NCBI GenBank assembly: GCA_050747825.1
Contig: JBOGJG010000246.1
Span: 1-12,502 of the forward strand
Direction: 5' to 3'
DNA: 12,502 nucleotides
Source of the DNA: JBOGJG01 sp050747825
Lineage (GTDB): Bacteria > Acidobacteriota > UBA6911 > RPQK01 > JBOGJG01
Positions 6,507 through 12,502 of this stretch are shown piece by piece. The notes under the pieces were generated by a model. It ran no database searches. It was not told the DNA's origin and saw only the letters and a program-made list of their open reading frames with translations. Made by a program: the position numbers and the translations under genes. How positions within the stretch are numbered: position 1 is the stretch's first letter; each line of letters starts with the position of its first letter.

Positions 6507-7478
6507 TCAGTCCTCCTTCGAGCGGTCCTTGATCGGCGCCGTCATCAGGGGCTCGCCCATGGCGTGCTCCTCAAGGAATTTTTCGGCGTCCATGGCGGCG
6601 CGGCAGCCTGCGCCCGCGGCCGTGATGGCCTGGCGGTAAATGGGATCGTGCACGTCGCCGGCTGCGAACACTCCCTCGACGCTGGTCTTGGAACCATCAT
6701 GGACCAGGATGTAGCCCTTATCCATTTCGAGTTGTCCCTCGAAGATCTTCGTGTTGGGCTTATGGCCGATGGCAACGAAGACGCCGTCGATGGGCACCAT
6801 CTGCTCCTCTCCGGTCTTCACATTCTTCACGCGGGCCGCCTCCACCTTCATGACTTCAGGGCTCAGGATGTCGGTGACGACAGTGTTCCAGCAAAACTCA
6901 ATCTTGGGATGATTCAGGGCCCTCTCGGCCATGATCTTGGAGGCCCGCAGCTCTCCGCGCCGATGGACGATCGTCACCTTGTCGGCAAATTTGGTGAGAA
7001 AGAGGGAATCTTCCATGGCCGTGTCGCCTCCACCCACCACGATCACTTTCTGGCCTCTGAAAAAGTATCCGTCACAGGTGGCGCAAGTTGAGATTCCATG
7101 GCCCATCAGGGTCTTTTCGGACGGAAGCCCCAGCAGTTGAGCGGAAGCTCCCGAAGCGACGATAAGACTTTCGGCCTCGTAAGAGCCGTGGTCAGTCTTG
7201 ACCGCAAACGGGCGCCGCCTCAGGTCGGCTTCCCTGACCACCTCCATCCTATATTCTGCGCCGAAGCGTTCGGCCTGCTCCTTCATGCGCTGAACCAGGT
7301 CAGGGCCCTGAATCCCCTCGGGAAAGCCTGGGAAATTTTCTACAGCGGTCGTCAAAGAGAGCTGTCCTCCGGGCTCATGGCCCTCCAGCACCAGCGGCTG
7401 CATGTTGGCCCGAGCGGCATAAATGGCGGCCGTAGAGCCGGCGCAGCCCGAGCCGAGAATGATTACTTTGTGCGGCAT
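6507..7478 (-). CDS. trxB: Thioredoxin reductase (NADPH)
   Basis: The 323-residue flavoprotein has the length and motif order of bacterial low-molecular-weight thioredoxin reductase, which passes electrons from NADPH through FAD and a redox disulfide to thioredoxin in the cytoplasm. Visible motifs are the FAD-binding GSGCAGSTAAIYAARA (9-24), GGQL (37-40), the redox-active CATC (132-135) followed by DG, the NADPH-binding GGGDTAMED (149-157), HRR (172-174), the second FAD motif GVFAAGDV (269-276) and RQAITAAGAGC (282-292). Position 12 is Cys where most members have Pro (GSGPAG); the glycines needed for dinucleotide binding are intact. A ribosome binding site, GAAAGGA (7484-7490), lies 5 nt before the ATG. 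The gene is 46 nt downstream of the amidohydrolase gene and is probably reached by read-through. No thioredoxin gene is in the window. Confidence 0.96.
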   Translation of the reverse strand: MPHKVIILGSGCAGSTAAIYAARANMQPLVLEGHEPGGQLSLTTAVENFPGFPEGIQGPDLVQRMKEQAERFGAEYRMEVVREADLRRRPFAVKTDHGSYEAESLIVASGASAQLLGLPSEKTLMGHGISTCATCDGYFFRGQKVIVVGGGDTAMEDSLFLTKFADKVTIVHRRGELRASKIMAERALNHPKIEFCWNTVVTDILSPEVMKVEAARVKNVKTGEEQMVPIDGVFVAIGHKPNTKIFEGQLEMDKGYILVHDGSKTSVEGVFAAGDVHDPIYRQAITAAGAGCRAAMDAEKFLEEHAMGEPLMTAPIKDRSKED

Positions 7479-7483
7479 TGGTG

Positions 7484-7490
7484 TCCTTTC
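7484..7490 (-). promoter_or_regulatory. Ribosome binding site of trxB
   Basis: On the minus strand GAAAGGA precedes the trxB ATG (7476-7478) by 5 nt. It sits between the start codon and the GGCCTCA repeat cluster and confirms the start. Confidence 0.75.
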
Positions 7491-7496
7491 TATAGA

Positions 7497-7527
7497 GGCC
7501 TCAGGCCTCCTGGGCCCTCAGGCCTCA
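7497..7527. repeat. GGCCTCA heptamer cluster carrying the amidohydrolase stop codon
   Basis: Units are GGCCTCA (7497-7503), GGCCTCC (7504-7510), a diverged stretch TGGGCCCTCA (7511-7520) and GGCCTCA (7521-7527). On the minus strand the unit reads TGAGGCC. The TGA of the last unit (7525-7527) is the stop codon of the amidohydrolase gene. The cluster fills most of the gap before trxB. The same heptamer family occurs inside the amidohydrolase gene at 8675-8709 and 8812-8825. Confidence 0.88.
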
Positions 7528-10101
7528 TCTCCCTTCGCTCACGACTTCTCCGTCGATCACGACCCCCATCACGTGGGTTGTATACTCAAACGGATCACCG
7601 TCAAAGAGCACCAGATCGGCGTCCTTTCCGGGCTCCAGCGAACCCACTCGATCGGCAATTCCAAGAAGCTCTGCTGCGTCTATGGTGACACTGGCCAGAG
7701 CTTCCTCCCTGGAAAGCCCGTTGGCGGCGGCGATACCCGCCTCAAACAGCACCACGCGCGTCTTGGGGACGTAGCTTTCGTAGCCGCTTTGAAGCGCCAT
7801 CAGAATGCCTGCTTGCTTCAACCTCGCCGGGGTCTCCATGCTCAGATTTTCAAGGTCGCCGTCAGAACGGAACATGGTCGGATGCACGATAACCGGCACA
7901 CCGGCCTCTTTGATCTGATCGGCGAGCAGATAACTTTCCGAGGCGCCATCCAGCACCAGGCGGATGTTGAACTCCTGGGCCAGGCGAAGGGCCGACATGA
8001 TGTCATTCGCCGCATGGACAGTCACGAGAAAGGGAAGCTCGCGTTTCAGCACTCGTGCCAGGGTCTCCATGCCCAGGTCGCGGGAGGGCCGCTGATCCAA
8101 CTCGTCGCTATCCTGCTTTTCAGAGTAATCCTGAGCCTTCAGGAACTCGGACCTGAGCATCGCGATCATTTTGGCGCGAGTCCCGGGGGACTTTCCTCCG
8201 CCCTCCCGGGCTCCTGACCCGAGCGTTGCCGCTACCATGGCGGTTGGTACGATCACCGCTTCCTGGACGGTCTCGCCGCGAGTCTTGGCGATCATGGTCT
8301 GACCCGAAATCAGGGCGCCGGGCCCGTGACCGGTGTGAATGACCGTCACACCCAGGCTGCGGATCCATTCGACCAGAGGCTCCCTGGCATTGTAGGCGTC
8401 GATGGCCCGAAGCTGGGGCGAAACGGGGGCGGAATCCTCGAGTTGATCCTGGTCGTGAGGCTGATTCAGATAACCTGCCAGTCCCACGACCGTATGGGCA
8501 TCAATCAGGCCGGGTGTGACCACCGTGGCAGAAATGGTCTCGTATTCGTCAGGAACTGTGATCTCCGCAGCGGATCCGACACTCTCGATCTTGCCGTCGC
8601 GAATGAGGATGACGCCGTCGCTGATCGGCTCTCCGGCCATGGTGTAGATAAGCTGGGCGTGGACTGCTGTAGGAGGCCTGAGGCCTGAGGCCTGAGGCCT
8701 GAGGCTTGAACCGGCAGACTGTGAACTTGAGCTAGAGCCGGGCAGATTCAGCGGCGCAGGCTGGGTATATGAAGCTCCACCCTCCAGCCTCAGGAGGGTG
8801 CCCTCAGGGTGGGCCTCAGGCCTCGAGCCTGTTTGTGGATCTTTGCCCGCCCCGTAGCCTCCCACCGCGTAAAGCTGATCCTGGGGATCATTTTTATCGA
8901 AGACTTTGATTCCATCCACCCAGGTCTCCAGGACCTTGGTGTAGACGCTGAGGGGGTCGCCTGAGAGCACGATAAAATCAGCGTCTTTACCCGCTTGCAG
9001 CGAACCCACTCGATCTTCCAAGTCGAGCATCCTGGCTCCCGTGATAGTGAGTCCCTCCAGAGCCTTCCGGCGCGACATGCCGCCCCGCACAGCCAAAGCA
9101 GCCGAGCGCAGAAAAAGTCGAGAGTCGGTGATGGGGTCGTCTGTGTGGAACCCAACCGGCGCGCCTGCTTCTTCCAGAGCGGCTCCATTAAAGAGGCTCA
9201 AATTGACAGCCTCGAGCTTGCCGCCGGGGCTGTCGATCACGATGATGGAGGAGGGAACTTCGGCGGCAGCGATTTCATCAGCGACCCGCCAGGCTTCGGT
9301 GACGTGCTGGAGCACGACTTTAAAGCCAAATTCCTCAGCCAGACGCAGCACGGTAAGGATATCGTCATGGCGGTGCGTGTGATGATGGACAGTCCTCTGA
9401 CCGTTCAATACCTCTACCAGCGCCTCCATCGCCAGATCGCGAGCAGGCGCTTTCTCCGGATCACCATTGGCGAGCTCGATTTTATTCCGATATTCCTGGG
9501 CTTTGATAAATTGCTCGCGTACCAGAGCAGCCGATTTGGCGCGTGTGCCGGGGAAAGGGGGCTCGTCGCGTGAATTGGTCCCGTTGGCCATCTTGAGGCC
9601 GCCCGCGATCCCGCCATCGTCCTTATAGATCAGGAGGTCATCGATCACATCGCCGTCACGCAGCTTCAGATACAGTGTCTGCCCGCTGATCAGGTGGCCC
9701 GATCCTGGCATCACATTGGCCGTGGTGATCCCACCGGCCTGGGCCTTCTGGATGCTGGCGTCACGCACGTCAATCGAATCGAGGACTCGCACTTCGGGCT
9801 GAATGGGTGCGCTCGAATCCGCTCCCTCGACTTCGCCCACATGGCTGTGAGTATCCACCAGACCGGGCATGATGATCTTCCCGCTGACGTCGTGGCGTTC
9901 GGCATCCTCCGGGACGACTGTCGAACCCGCCGGTCCAAGGGCGGTAATCTTGCCCAGATGAACAACTAGCACGCCATCCGGAATCTCGGGAGCGCCGATG
10001 GGTAGCATGGCGGCGCCCACGAATGCCTGAGGCTTTTCCTGGGCCAGCACGCCTGCGGAAAAGCAGAGCACGGGCAGGCACATCCTCAAAAACGGCTTCA
10101 T
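7525..10101 (-). CDS. Exported two-domain amidohydrolase; second domain lacks most metal ligands
   Basis: From the ATG at 10101 the protein has 858 residues, about twice a single imidazolonepropionase-like amidohydrolase. Residues 1-20 (MKPFLRMCLPVLCFSAGVLA) form a signal peptide. Domain 1 (about 31-415) has metal-site motifs: GLVDTHSH with the H-x-H pair His85/His87, the His-rich HHHTHRHDD (239-247), His266 and HTDDP (319-323), and ends with the usual GSLQAGKDADFIVLSGDP. Domain 2 (about 482-858) shows the same plan (GLIDAH, ISGQTMIAKTRG, SPGTRAKM, GSLEPGKDADLVLFDGDP) but H-x-H is H-T-V (536-538), the His266 position reads LDG (717-719), and LQSG (770-773) replaces HTDD, so it is probably catalytically dead or altered. 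The linker (about 426-476) is low complexity and partly encoded by heptamer repeats. The substrate is unknown; cyclic amides or dipeptides are typical of the family. A TTG at 10116 is a less likely start. It is 15 nt after the small membrane-protein gene. Confidence 0.88.
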   Translation of the reverse strand: MKPFLRMCLPVLCFSAGVLAQEKPQAFVGAAMLPIGAPEIPDGVLVVHLGKITALGPAGSTVVPEDAERHDVSGKIIMPGLVDTHSHVGEVEGADSSAPIQPEVRVLDSIDVRDASIQKAQAGGITTANVMPGSGHLISGQTLYLKLRDGDVIDDLLIYKDDGGIAGGLKMANGTNSRDEPPFPGTRAKSAALVREQFIKAQEYRNKIELANGDPEKAPARDLAMEALVEVLNGQRTVHHHTHRHDDILTVLRLAEEFGFKVVLQHVTEAWRVADEIAAAEVPSSIIVIDSPGGKLEAVNLSLFNGAALEEAGAPVGFHTDDPITDSRLFLRSAALAVRGGMSRRKALEGLTITGARMLDLEDRVGSLQAGKDADFIVLSGDPLSVYTKVLETWVDGIKVFDKNDPQDQLYAVGGYGAGKDPQTGSRPEAHPEGTLLRLEGGASYTQPAPLNLPGSSSSSQSAGSSLRPQASGLRPPTAVHAQLIYTMAGEPISDGVILIRDGKIESVGSAAEITVPDEYETISATVVTPGLIDAHTVVGLAGYLNQPHDQDQLEDSAPVSPQLRAIDAYNAREPLVEWIRSLGVTVIHTGHGPGALISGQTMIAKTRGETVQEAVIVPTAMVAATLGSGAREGGGKSPGTRAKMIAMLRSEFLKAQDYSEKQDSDELDQRPSRDLGMETLARVLKRELPFLVTVHAANDIMSALRLAQEFNIRLVLDGASESYLLADQIKEAGVPVIVHPTMFRSDGDLENLSMETPARLKQAGILMALQSGYESYVPKTRVVLFEAGIAAANGLSREEALASVTIDAAELLGIADRVGSLEPGKDADLVLFDGDPFEYTTHVMGVVIDGEVVSEGR
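8675..8709. repeat. GGCCTGA heptamer array inside the amidohydrolase linker
   Basis: Four exact units (8675-8681, 8682-8688, 8689-8695, 8696-8702) and one variant, GGCTTGA (8703-8709), are in tandem. The coding minus strand reads TCAGGCC, which has no stop in any frame, and gives the peptide SLRPQASGLRPP between the two amidohydrolase domains. In the opposite orientation the array would stop translation in every frame. Confidence 0.93.
8812..8825. repeat. Inverted GGCCTCA heptamer pair at the other side of the linker
   Basis: GGCCTCA (8812-8818) and GGCCTCG (8819-8825) are in the orientation opposite to the array at 8675-8709. Together the two sites bracket about 150 bp that encode the Ser/Pro/Gly-rich interdomain linker. 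On the coding strand a TGA is present, but out of frame (CCT-GAG). Confidence 0.75.
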
Positions 10102-10116
10102 CAATCTGATTTCCAA

Positions 10117-10563
10117 TTATTGCCCCGGCAGAAGAACTTCGACAGCAGGATTCGTCCGCTGATAAGTCTCTATAAACAGATTCTGAAGCTCGGGGACGGC
10201 CATGGGGTTCGCCTGAGCCAGATTGCCTGTGACATCATCGCGGAAGCGCGCCAATTCGGCCAGTGAAGGATCTGCCTGAGCCGGCAGATCTGAGCCGGTT
10301 ATTTCGCTCAATGTGTTGAAGTAATCCGCTGAGTAGCGGCTGGCAACCCCAAAATTTTGACGGGTGGCTTCGAAATACATCAGGCCGGCAAGATCCCGCA
10401 GTTGACCCAGCTTCAATTCGGCTTGGCAGGACTGTGCTGTCTGACTGGTACTCTGCAGATCGGTCCTGGTCCTGTTGAGCTCCGGATAAAAAAGGATGAC
10501 GCCCAGAATAAAACCGATCAGCAGTAACACGAGCCAAAGAATTACGCTGCCCGTCTTCGTCAT
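10117..10563 (-). CDS. Small membrane-anchored protein of unknown function
   Basis: The 148-residue protein has one clear transmembrane segment at residues 5-26, then a polar, Gln/Thr-rich stretch (about 30-52) that may form a coiled coil, and a helical soluble domain containing LRDLAGLMYFEATRQNF and FNTLSEITGSD. I do not recognise the family. The orientation (cytoplasm-in, domain in the periplasm) is inferred from the Lys near the N-terminus. Its ATG overlaps the TGA of the DAHP synthase gene in an ATGA (10560-10563). A strong ribosome binding site (AGGGAGGG, 10568-10575) lies inside the end of that gene, so translation is probably coupled. It ends 15 nt before the amidohydrolase ATG; pairing with that exported enzyme is possible but unproven. 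Confidence 0.75.
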   Translation of the reverse strand: MTKTGSVILWLVLLLIGFILGVILFYPELNRTRTDLQSTSQTAQSCQAELKLGQLRDLAGLMYFEATRQNFGVASRYSADYFNTLSEITGSDLPAQADPSLAELARFRDDVTGNLAQANPMAVPELQNLFIETYQRTNPAVEVLLPGQ

Positions 10564-11588
10564 GATACCCTCCCTATAGTTTTGTTTTCCAGTTGCAGAT
10601 AAGGCCGGATGACCGCCATGATTTGGCGGAACTGCTCTGAGACCAGAGCCTGAAAGCCGTCGGAGAGAGCCTCTTCCGGGTTGGGATGAACCTCGACCAT
10701 GATTCCGTCAGCGCCGGCTGCGATTGCGGCCTTGCACATGGGAAGGATCAACTGGCGTACCCCGGTGCCGTGTGTAGGATCGACAATCACGGGCAGATGA
10801 GACCACTCCTTCATCAGTGAAACGGCGGAAAGGTCCAGCGTGTTGCGCGTGGCATCTTCAAAAGTTCGAATACCGCGCTCGCAGAGAATCACCCGGGGAT
10901 TTCCGCTGCTCAGGACGTATTCCGCTGACATCAGTGTCTCTTTTATGGTGCACATCATCCCGCGCTTGAGCAGGACCGGACGATCGACTTTTCCCACCTT
11001 CTTCAGCAGCGAAAAATTCTGCATGTTGCGGGCGCCGATCTGAAGCACGTCGGCGTATTCGGCCACCAAATCGACATCTTCGGGAGAGAGGACCTCTGTC
11101 ACGATCGGCAGTCCGGTTTCCTGGCGGGCTTTGGCCAGCAGTTTAAGTCCCTCGCGTTCCAATCCCTGGAAACTGTAAGGAGATGTCCGGGGCTTGAAAG
11201 CGCCTCCGCGCAGCATATTGGCGCCAGCCTCTTTAACCTGCCTGGCCGCCTCCAGGATTTGTTTCTCGCTTTCCACCGAGCAGGGACCGGCGATCACTCC
11301 GAAACCCCCGTTGCCAATGTGTAGGCTTCCGACCTGGACACTGGTCGCTTCTTTTCGAATCTCGCGGGAGGCCAGCTTAAAGGGCTTCAAAATGGGGATG
11401 ACGCTCTCAACACCCTGGACACTGATCAAGCTTTCGAGGACCGTTTTGCCCCGTTCGTCTCCGATAGCGCCGATGACCGTGCGCTCTACCCCATAGATCG
11501 GGTGTGGTGTGTATCCGAGGATCTTGATCCGCTCGATGACATGCTCTATCTGCTCCGGCGTAGCGCCCGCCTGCATTACGATAATCAT
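10560..11588 (-). CDS. aroF: 3-deoxy-7-phosphoheptulonate (DAHP) synthase, ACT/ferredoxin-like-domain type
   Basis: From the ATG at 11588 the protein has 342 residues. It catalyses condensation of phosphoenolpyruvate and erythrose 4-phosphate, the first step of the shikimate pathway. Residues 1-70 form the regulatory N-terminal domain seen in the Thermotoga maritima-type enzymes (MIIVMQAGATPEQIEHVIERI...), usually linked to feedback by Tyr/Phe. The catalytic barrel shows GPCSVES (101-107), RGGAFKPRTSPYSFQG (127-142), IGARNMQN (184-191), LKRG (207-210), CERGIRTF (236-243), DPTHGTG (270-276) and VEVHPNPE (298-305). Metal ligands Cys103, His273, Glu299 and Asp310 are all present. A GAGGAG ribosome binding site lies 7 nt before this ATG. 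An extension to the ATG at 11657 would read through the palindrome and promoter and is rejected. No other aro genes are nearby, and it leads an unusual cluster with a membrane protein and an amidohydrolase. Confidence 0.95.
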   Translation of the reverse strand: MIIVMQAGATPEQIEHVIERIKILGYTPHPIYGVERTVIGAIGDERGKTVLESLISVQGVESVIPILKPFKLASREIRKEATSVQVGSLHIGNGGFGVIAGPCSVESEKQILEAARQVKEAGANMLRGGAFKPRTSPYSFQGLEREGLKLLAKARQETGLPIVTEVLSPEDVDLVAEYADVLQIGARNMQNFSLLKKVGKVDRPVLLKRGMMCTIKETLMSAEYVLSSGNPRVILCERGIRTFEDATRNTLDLSAVSLMKEWSHLPVIVDPTHGTGVRQLILPMCKAAIAAGADGIMVEVHPNPEEALSDGFQALVSEQFRQIMAVIRPYLQLENKTIGRVS

Positions 11589-11595
11589 CCCTGAA

Positions 11596-11601
11596 CTCCT
11601 C
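11596..11601 (-). promoter_or_regulatory. Ribosome binding site that sets the aroF start
   Basis: GAGGAG on the minus strand lies 7 nt upstream of the ATG at 11588, where the usual N-terminus of this enzyme family begins. It decides between this start and the upstream ATG at 11657. Confidence 0.8.
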
Positions 11602-11609
11602 AAAAGCGG

Positions 11610-11618
11610 AGTATAGCA
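11610..11618 (-). promoter_or_regulatory. Extended -10 promoter of aroF
   Basis: The minus strand reads TGCTATACT, an extended -10 element. Transcription would begin near 11603, leaving a leader of about 15 nt that includes the GAGGAG ribosome binding site. No strong -35 is seen, which is usual for extended -10 promoters. The dtxR-type gene has a near-identical element (TGGTATACT). Confidence 0.5.
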
Positions 11619-11645
11619 TGATCGCTCAGACGCCCAGACGTTGCA

Positions 11646-11707
11646 GGGCCAAACCATTAAAATTTAATTTTTGTCGGCGCAAAAATTAAATTTTAATGGT
11701 CTGGCCC
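11646..11707. repeat. 28-bp AT-rich inverted repeat (REP-like palindrome) at the 3' end of the dtxR-type gene
   Basis: The left arm is 11646-11673 (gggccaaaccatt...tttttg) and the right arm 11680-11707 (caaaaatt...ggtctggccc), with a 6-nt loop, tcggcg. Pairing is perfect except A11652 against C11701; the inner 21 bp are exact. The AT-rich core stands out from its GC-rich surroundings. The regulator gene's stop codon (11693-11695) and its last residues (GPDH) lie in the right arm. From memory, similar GGTCTGRCCCC-ended palindromes accompany REP-associated tyrosine transposases in many bacterial genomes; none is encoded here. In RNA it would form a strong hairpin and could end transcription between this gene and aroF. 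Confidence 0.93.
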
Positions 11708-12358
11708 CTTTGGGATTACGTAGATCTGGCGCGCCAGTTCTTCACTCAGACTGTGCTCGCTGTTGCCGATCTCGATTTGAACAGGGCCGTTAAAGGGAGC
11801 CTTGCCGATGATGCCTAGTTTGACTTCGGGATAGATCCCCAGGCTGGCGAGGTAGCGTAAGGCCTCCGGATCTCTGTCACTGACGCGCTGCACCACCACC
11901 TGCTGACCCTCTGAGCTGTCCCAAAGCGAAGAGGCGTTCTCGGCAGCGATCTGGCCGTCGCGCGTGGGGATCGGGTGGCCATGGGGATCCCTGGTCGGAT
12001 AACCGAGCGCCCTGTCGATGCGGTCTTCGAATTCCTCGGAAATCACGTGCTCCAGTTCGTCGGCCTCGGCGTGCACCTCATCCCAGCTATAGCCCAGAAC
12101 CTCCAGCAGGTAAAGCTCAATCAGTCGATGGTGGCGCAGGGTCTCCAGCGCGATTTTGGAGCCCGCCGCCGTGAGAAGAACCCCCTGGTAGGGAGTGTAC
12201 TCCACCAGCTTGAGAGCAGAGAGCTTCTGGACCATATTGGTGGCGCTGGCGGCCGAGCAAGCCATGCGCTGAGCGAGCTTTGAAGTAGAGACTCTTTCTC
12301 CCTCCGTCGATAATTCATAAATGGCCTTCAGATAGTCTTCCATTGCCCGGCTGATCAT
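11693..12358 (-). CDS. DtxR/MntR-family metal-dependent transcriptional repressor
   Basis: The 221-residue protein has three domains. An N-terminal winged helix-turn-helix (about 6-65; EDYLKAIYEL, SAASATNMVQKL, VEYTPYQGVLLT) is followed by a metal-binding dimerisation domain (about 66-132; H76-H77, EVHAEADELEH at 94-104, DPHGHPIP at 124-131) and a C-terminal SH3-like FeoA domain (about 151-216). Members repress metal uptake genes when loaded with Fe(II) or Mn(II). Where iron-type DtxR has Met10 and Cys102, this protein has Asp8 and Asp100, closer to manganese-type MntR, although MntR Glu11 is Lys here. Manganese sensing is therefore likely but not certain. The ATG at 12358 has AGGGA 7 nt upstream; Met6 is an alternative. 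No uptake system (mntH, feoB, mntABC) is beside it. The last four residues, GPDH, and the stop codon come from the palindrome at 11646-11707. Confidence 0.93.
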   Translation of the reverse strand: MISRAMEDYLKAIYELSTEGERVSTSKLAQRMACSAASATNMVQKLSALKLVEYTPYQGVLLTAAGSKIALETLRHHRLIELYLLEVLGYSWDEVHAEADELEHVISEEFEDRIDRALGYPTRDPHGHPIPTRDGQIAAENASSLWDSSEGQQVVVQRVSDRDPEALRYLASLGIYPEVKLGIIGKAPFNGPVQIEIGNSEHSLSEELARQIYVIPKGPDH

Positions 12359-12393
12359 GTGGTCGTCCCTAAGTCAAATCTCAAGAAATTTAA

Positions 12394-12402
12394 AGTATAC
12401 CA
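12394..12402 (-). promoter_or_regulatory. Extended -10 promoter of the dtxR-type gene
   Basis: The minus strand reads TGGTATACT, followed by an AT-rich stretch and an AGGGA ribosome binding site before the ATG at 12358. The leader would be about 30 nt. No clear -35 and no recognisable DtxR or MntR box were found, so autoregulation is not shown. Confidence 0.5.
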
Positions 12403-12432
12403 ATGTTGGTGCGATGGCAGGAAACCGAAGGA

Positions 12433-12502
12433 GCTGACCGCTGACCACTGACCGCTGACCACTGACCGCTGACCACTGACCGCTGACCGCTGACCACTGA
12501 CC
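12433..12502. repeat. GCTGACC/ACTGACC heptamer array (10 units) running off the window
   Basis: Ten exact tandem 7-mers fill the end: G, G, A, G, A, G, A, G, G, A as the first base of xCTGACC. This is the same family as 80-143 but in opposite orientation on the plus strand. The array touches the last base, so its full length is unknown. It lies about 30 bp upstream of the promoter of the dtxR-type gene. Confidence 0.96.

Noticed and set aside
7098..8217. Plus-strand ORFs opposite trxB and the amidohydrolase (up to 264 aa)
   Set aside because: They lie antisense to strongly supported enzymes. Their translations are low-quality and lack recognisable motifs.
8995..9573. 192-aa plus-strand ORF opposite amidohydrolase domain 1
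   Set aside because: It is an antisense shadow of the conserved metal-binding domain with no independent evidence.
10102..10116. TTG start of the amidohydrolase
   Set aside because: The ATG at 10101 gives a standard signal peptide, and the TTG directly abuts the upstream stop codon.
11589..11657. Upstream ATG for DAHP synthase adding 23 residues
   Set aside because: It starts in the palindrome and passes through the likely promoter and GAGGAG site. The family normally begins at MIIVMQ.
11646..11707. Palindrome as a classical intrinsic terminator or a DtxR operator
   Set aside because: There is no U tract directly after the stem on the minus strand and the stem base is GC-poor inside. The arms are far longer than DtxR/MntR boxes and lie at the 3' end of the gene, not at its promoter.

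Overview
The window (12,502 bp, moderately GC-rich) encodes ten proteins. It looks like chromosomal DNA from a Gram-negative, diderm bacterium: there is a TonB-dependent receptor, a lipoprotein and a Tat-exported phosphatase. The receptor begins with a carboxypeptidase-regulatory-like domain, and imidazolonepropionase-like amidohydrolases and many short heptameric repeats are present. Together these suggest Acidobacteriota or a relative, but this is an inference and no rRNA or marker gene is present to settle it. Both ends lie in tandem repeats, so the window may be a whole assembled contig that broke at repeats.

Layout. 1-143: GC-rich 30-bp duplications, then a GGTCAGC heptamer array. 125-2544 (minus): phoD-type phosphatase and a lipoprotein with hydrolase-like motifs. 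2545-2628: divergent promoter region. 2629-5341 (plus): a small secreted Cys/His protein, then a ZnuD-like TonB-dependent receptor, probably a metal-uptake pair. 5320-12358 (minus): a same-strand run, in transcription order a DtxR/MntR-type metalloregulator, a DAHP synthase (aroF type), a small membrane-anchored protein, a two-domain amidohydrolase, thioredoxin reductase (trxB) and an MscS-family channel. The DAHP synthase, the small membrane protein and the amidohydrolase are tightly packed, with an ATGA overlap and a 15-nt gap, and are probably co-transcribed. 12359-12502: the regulator's promoter region and a ten-unit heptamer array running off the end. No stretch over 300 bp lacks a gene, and no tRNA, rRNA, CRISPR array or transposase gene was seen.

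The most unusual aspect is the repeats. Three families are scattered here: CTGACCR heptamers, GGCCTGA heptamers, and one AT-rich 28-bp inverted repeat. Several gene ends are written in repeat sequence. The stop codons of phoD, the amidohydrolase and the DtxR-type gene lie inside repeats, and that of trxB lies in a degenerate copy at the edge of one. The linker between the two amidohydrolase domains is bounded by heptamer arrays in opposite orientation. Both heptamers contain TGA on one strand only, and 7 is not a multiple of 3, so three units give a stop in every frame in one direction and no stop in the other.

Metal handling is a possible theme: the metalloregulator, the ZnuD-like receptor, the Cys/His protein and the metal-dependent hydrolases. 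No operator sequence was found that ties the regulator to the receptor. No clearly new multi-gene system (defence, secretion or biosynthesis) was found; the novelty lies in the repeats, the degenerate second amidohydrolase domain and the lipoprotein of unknown function.
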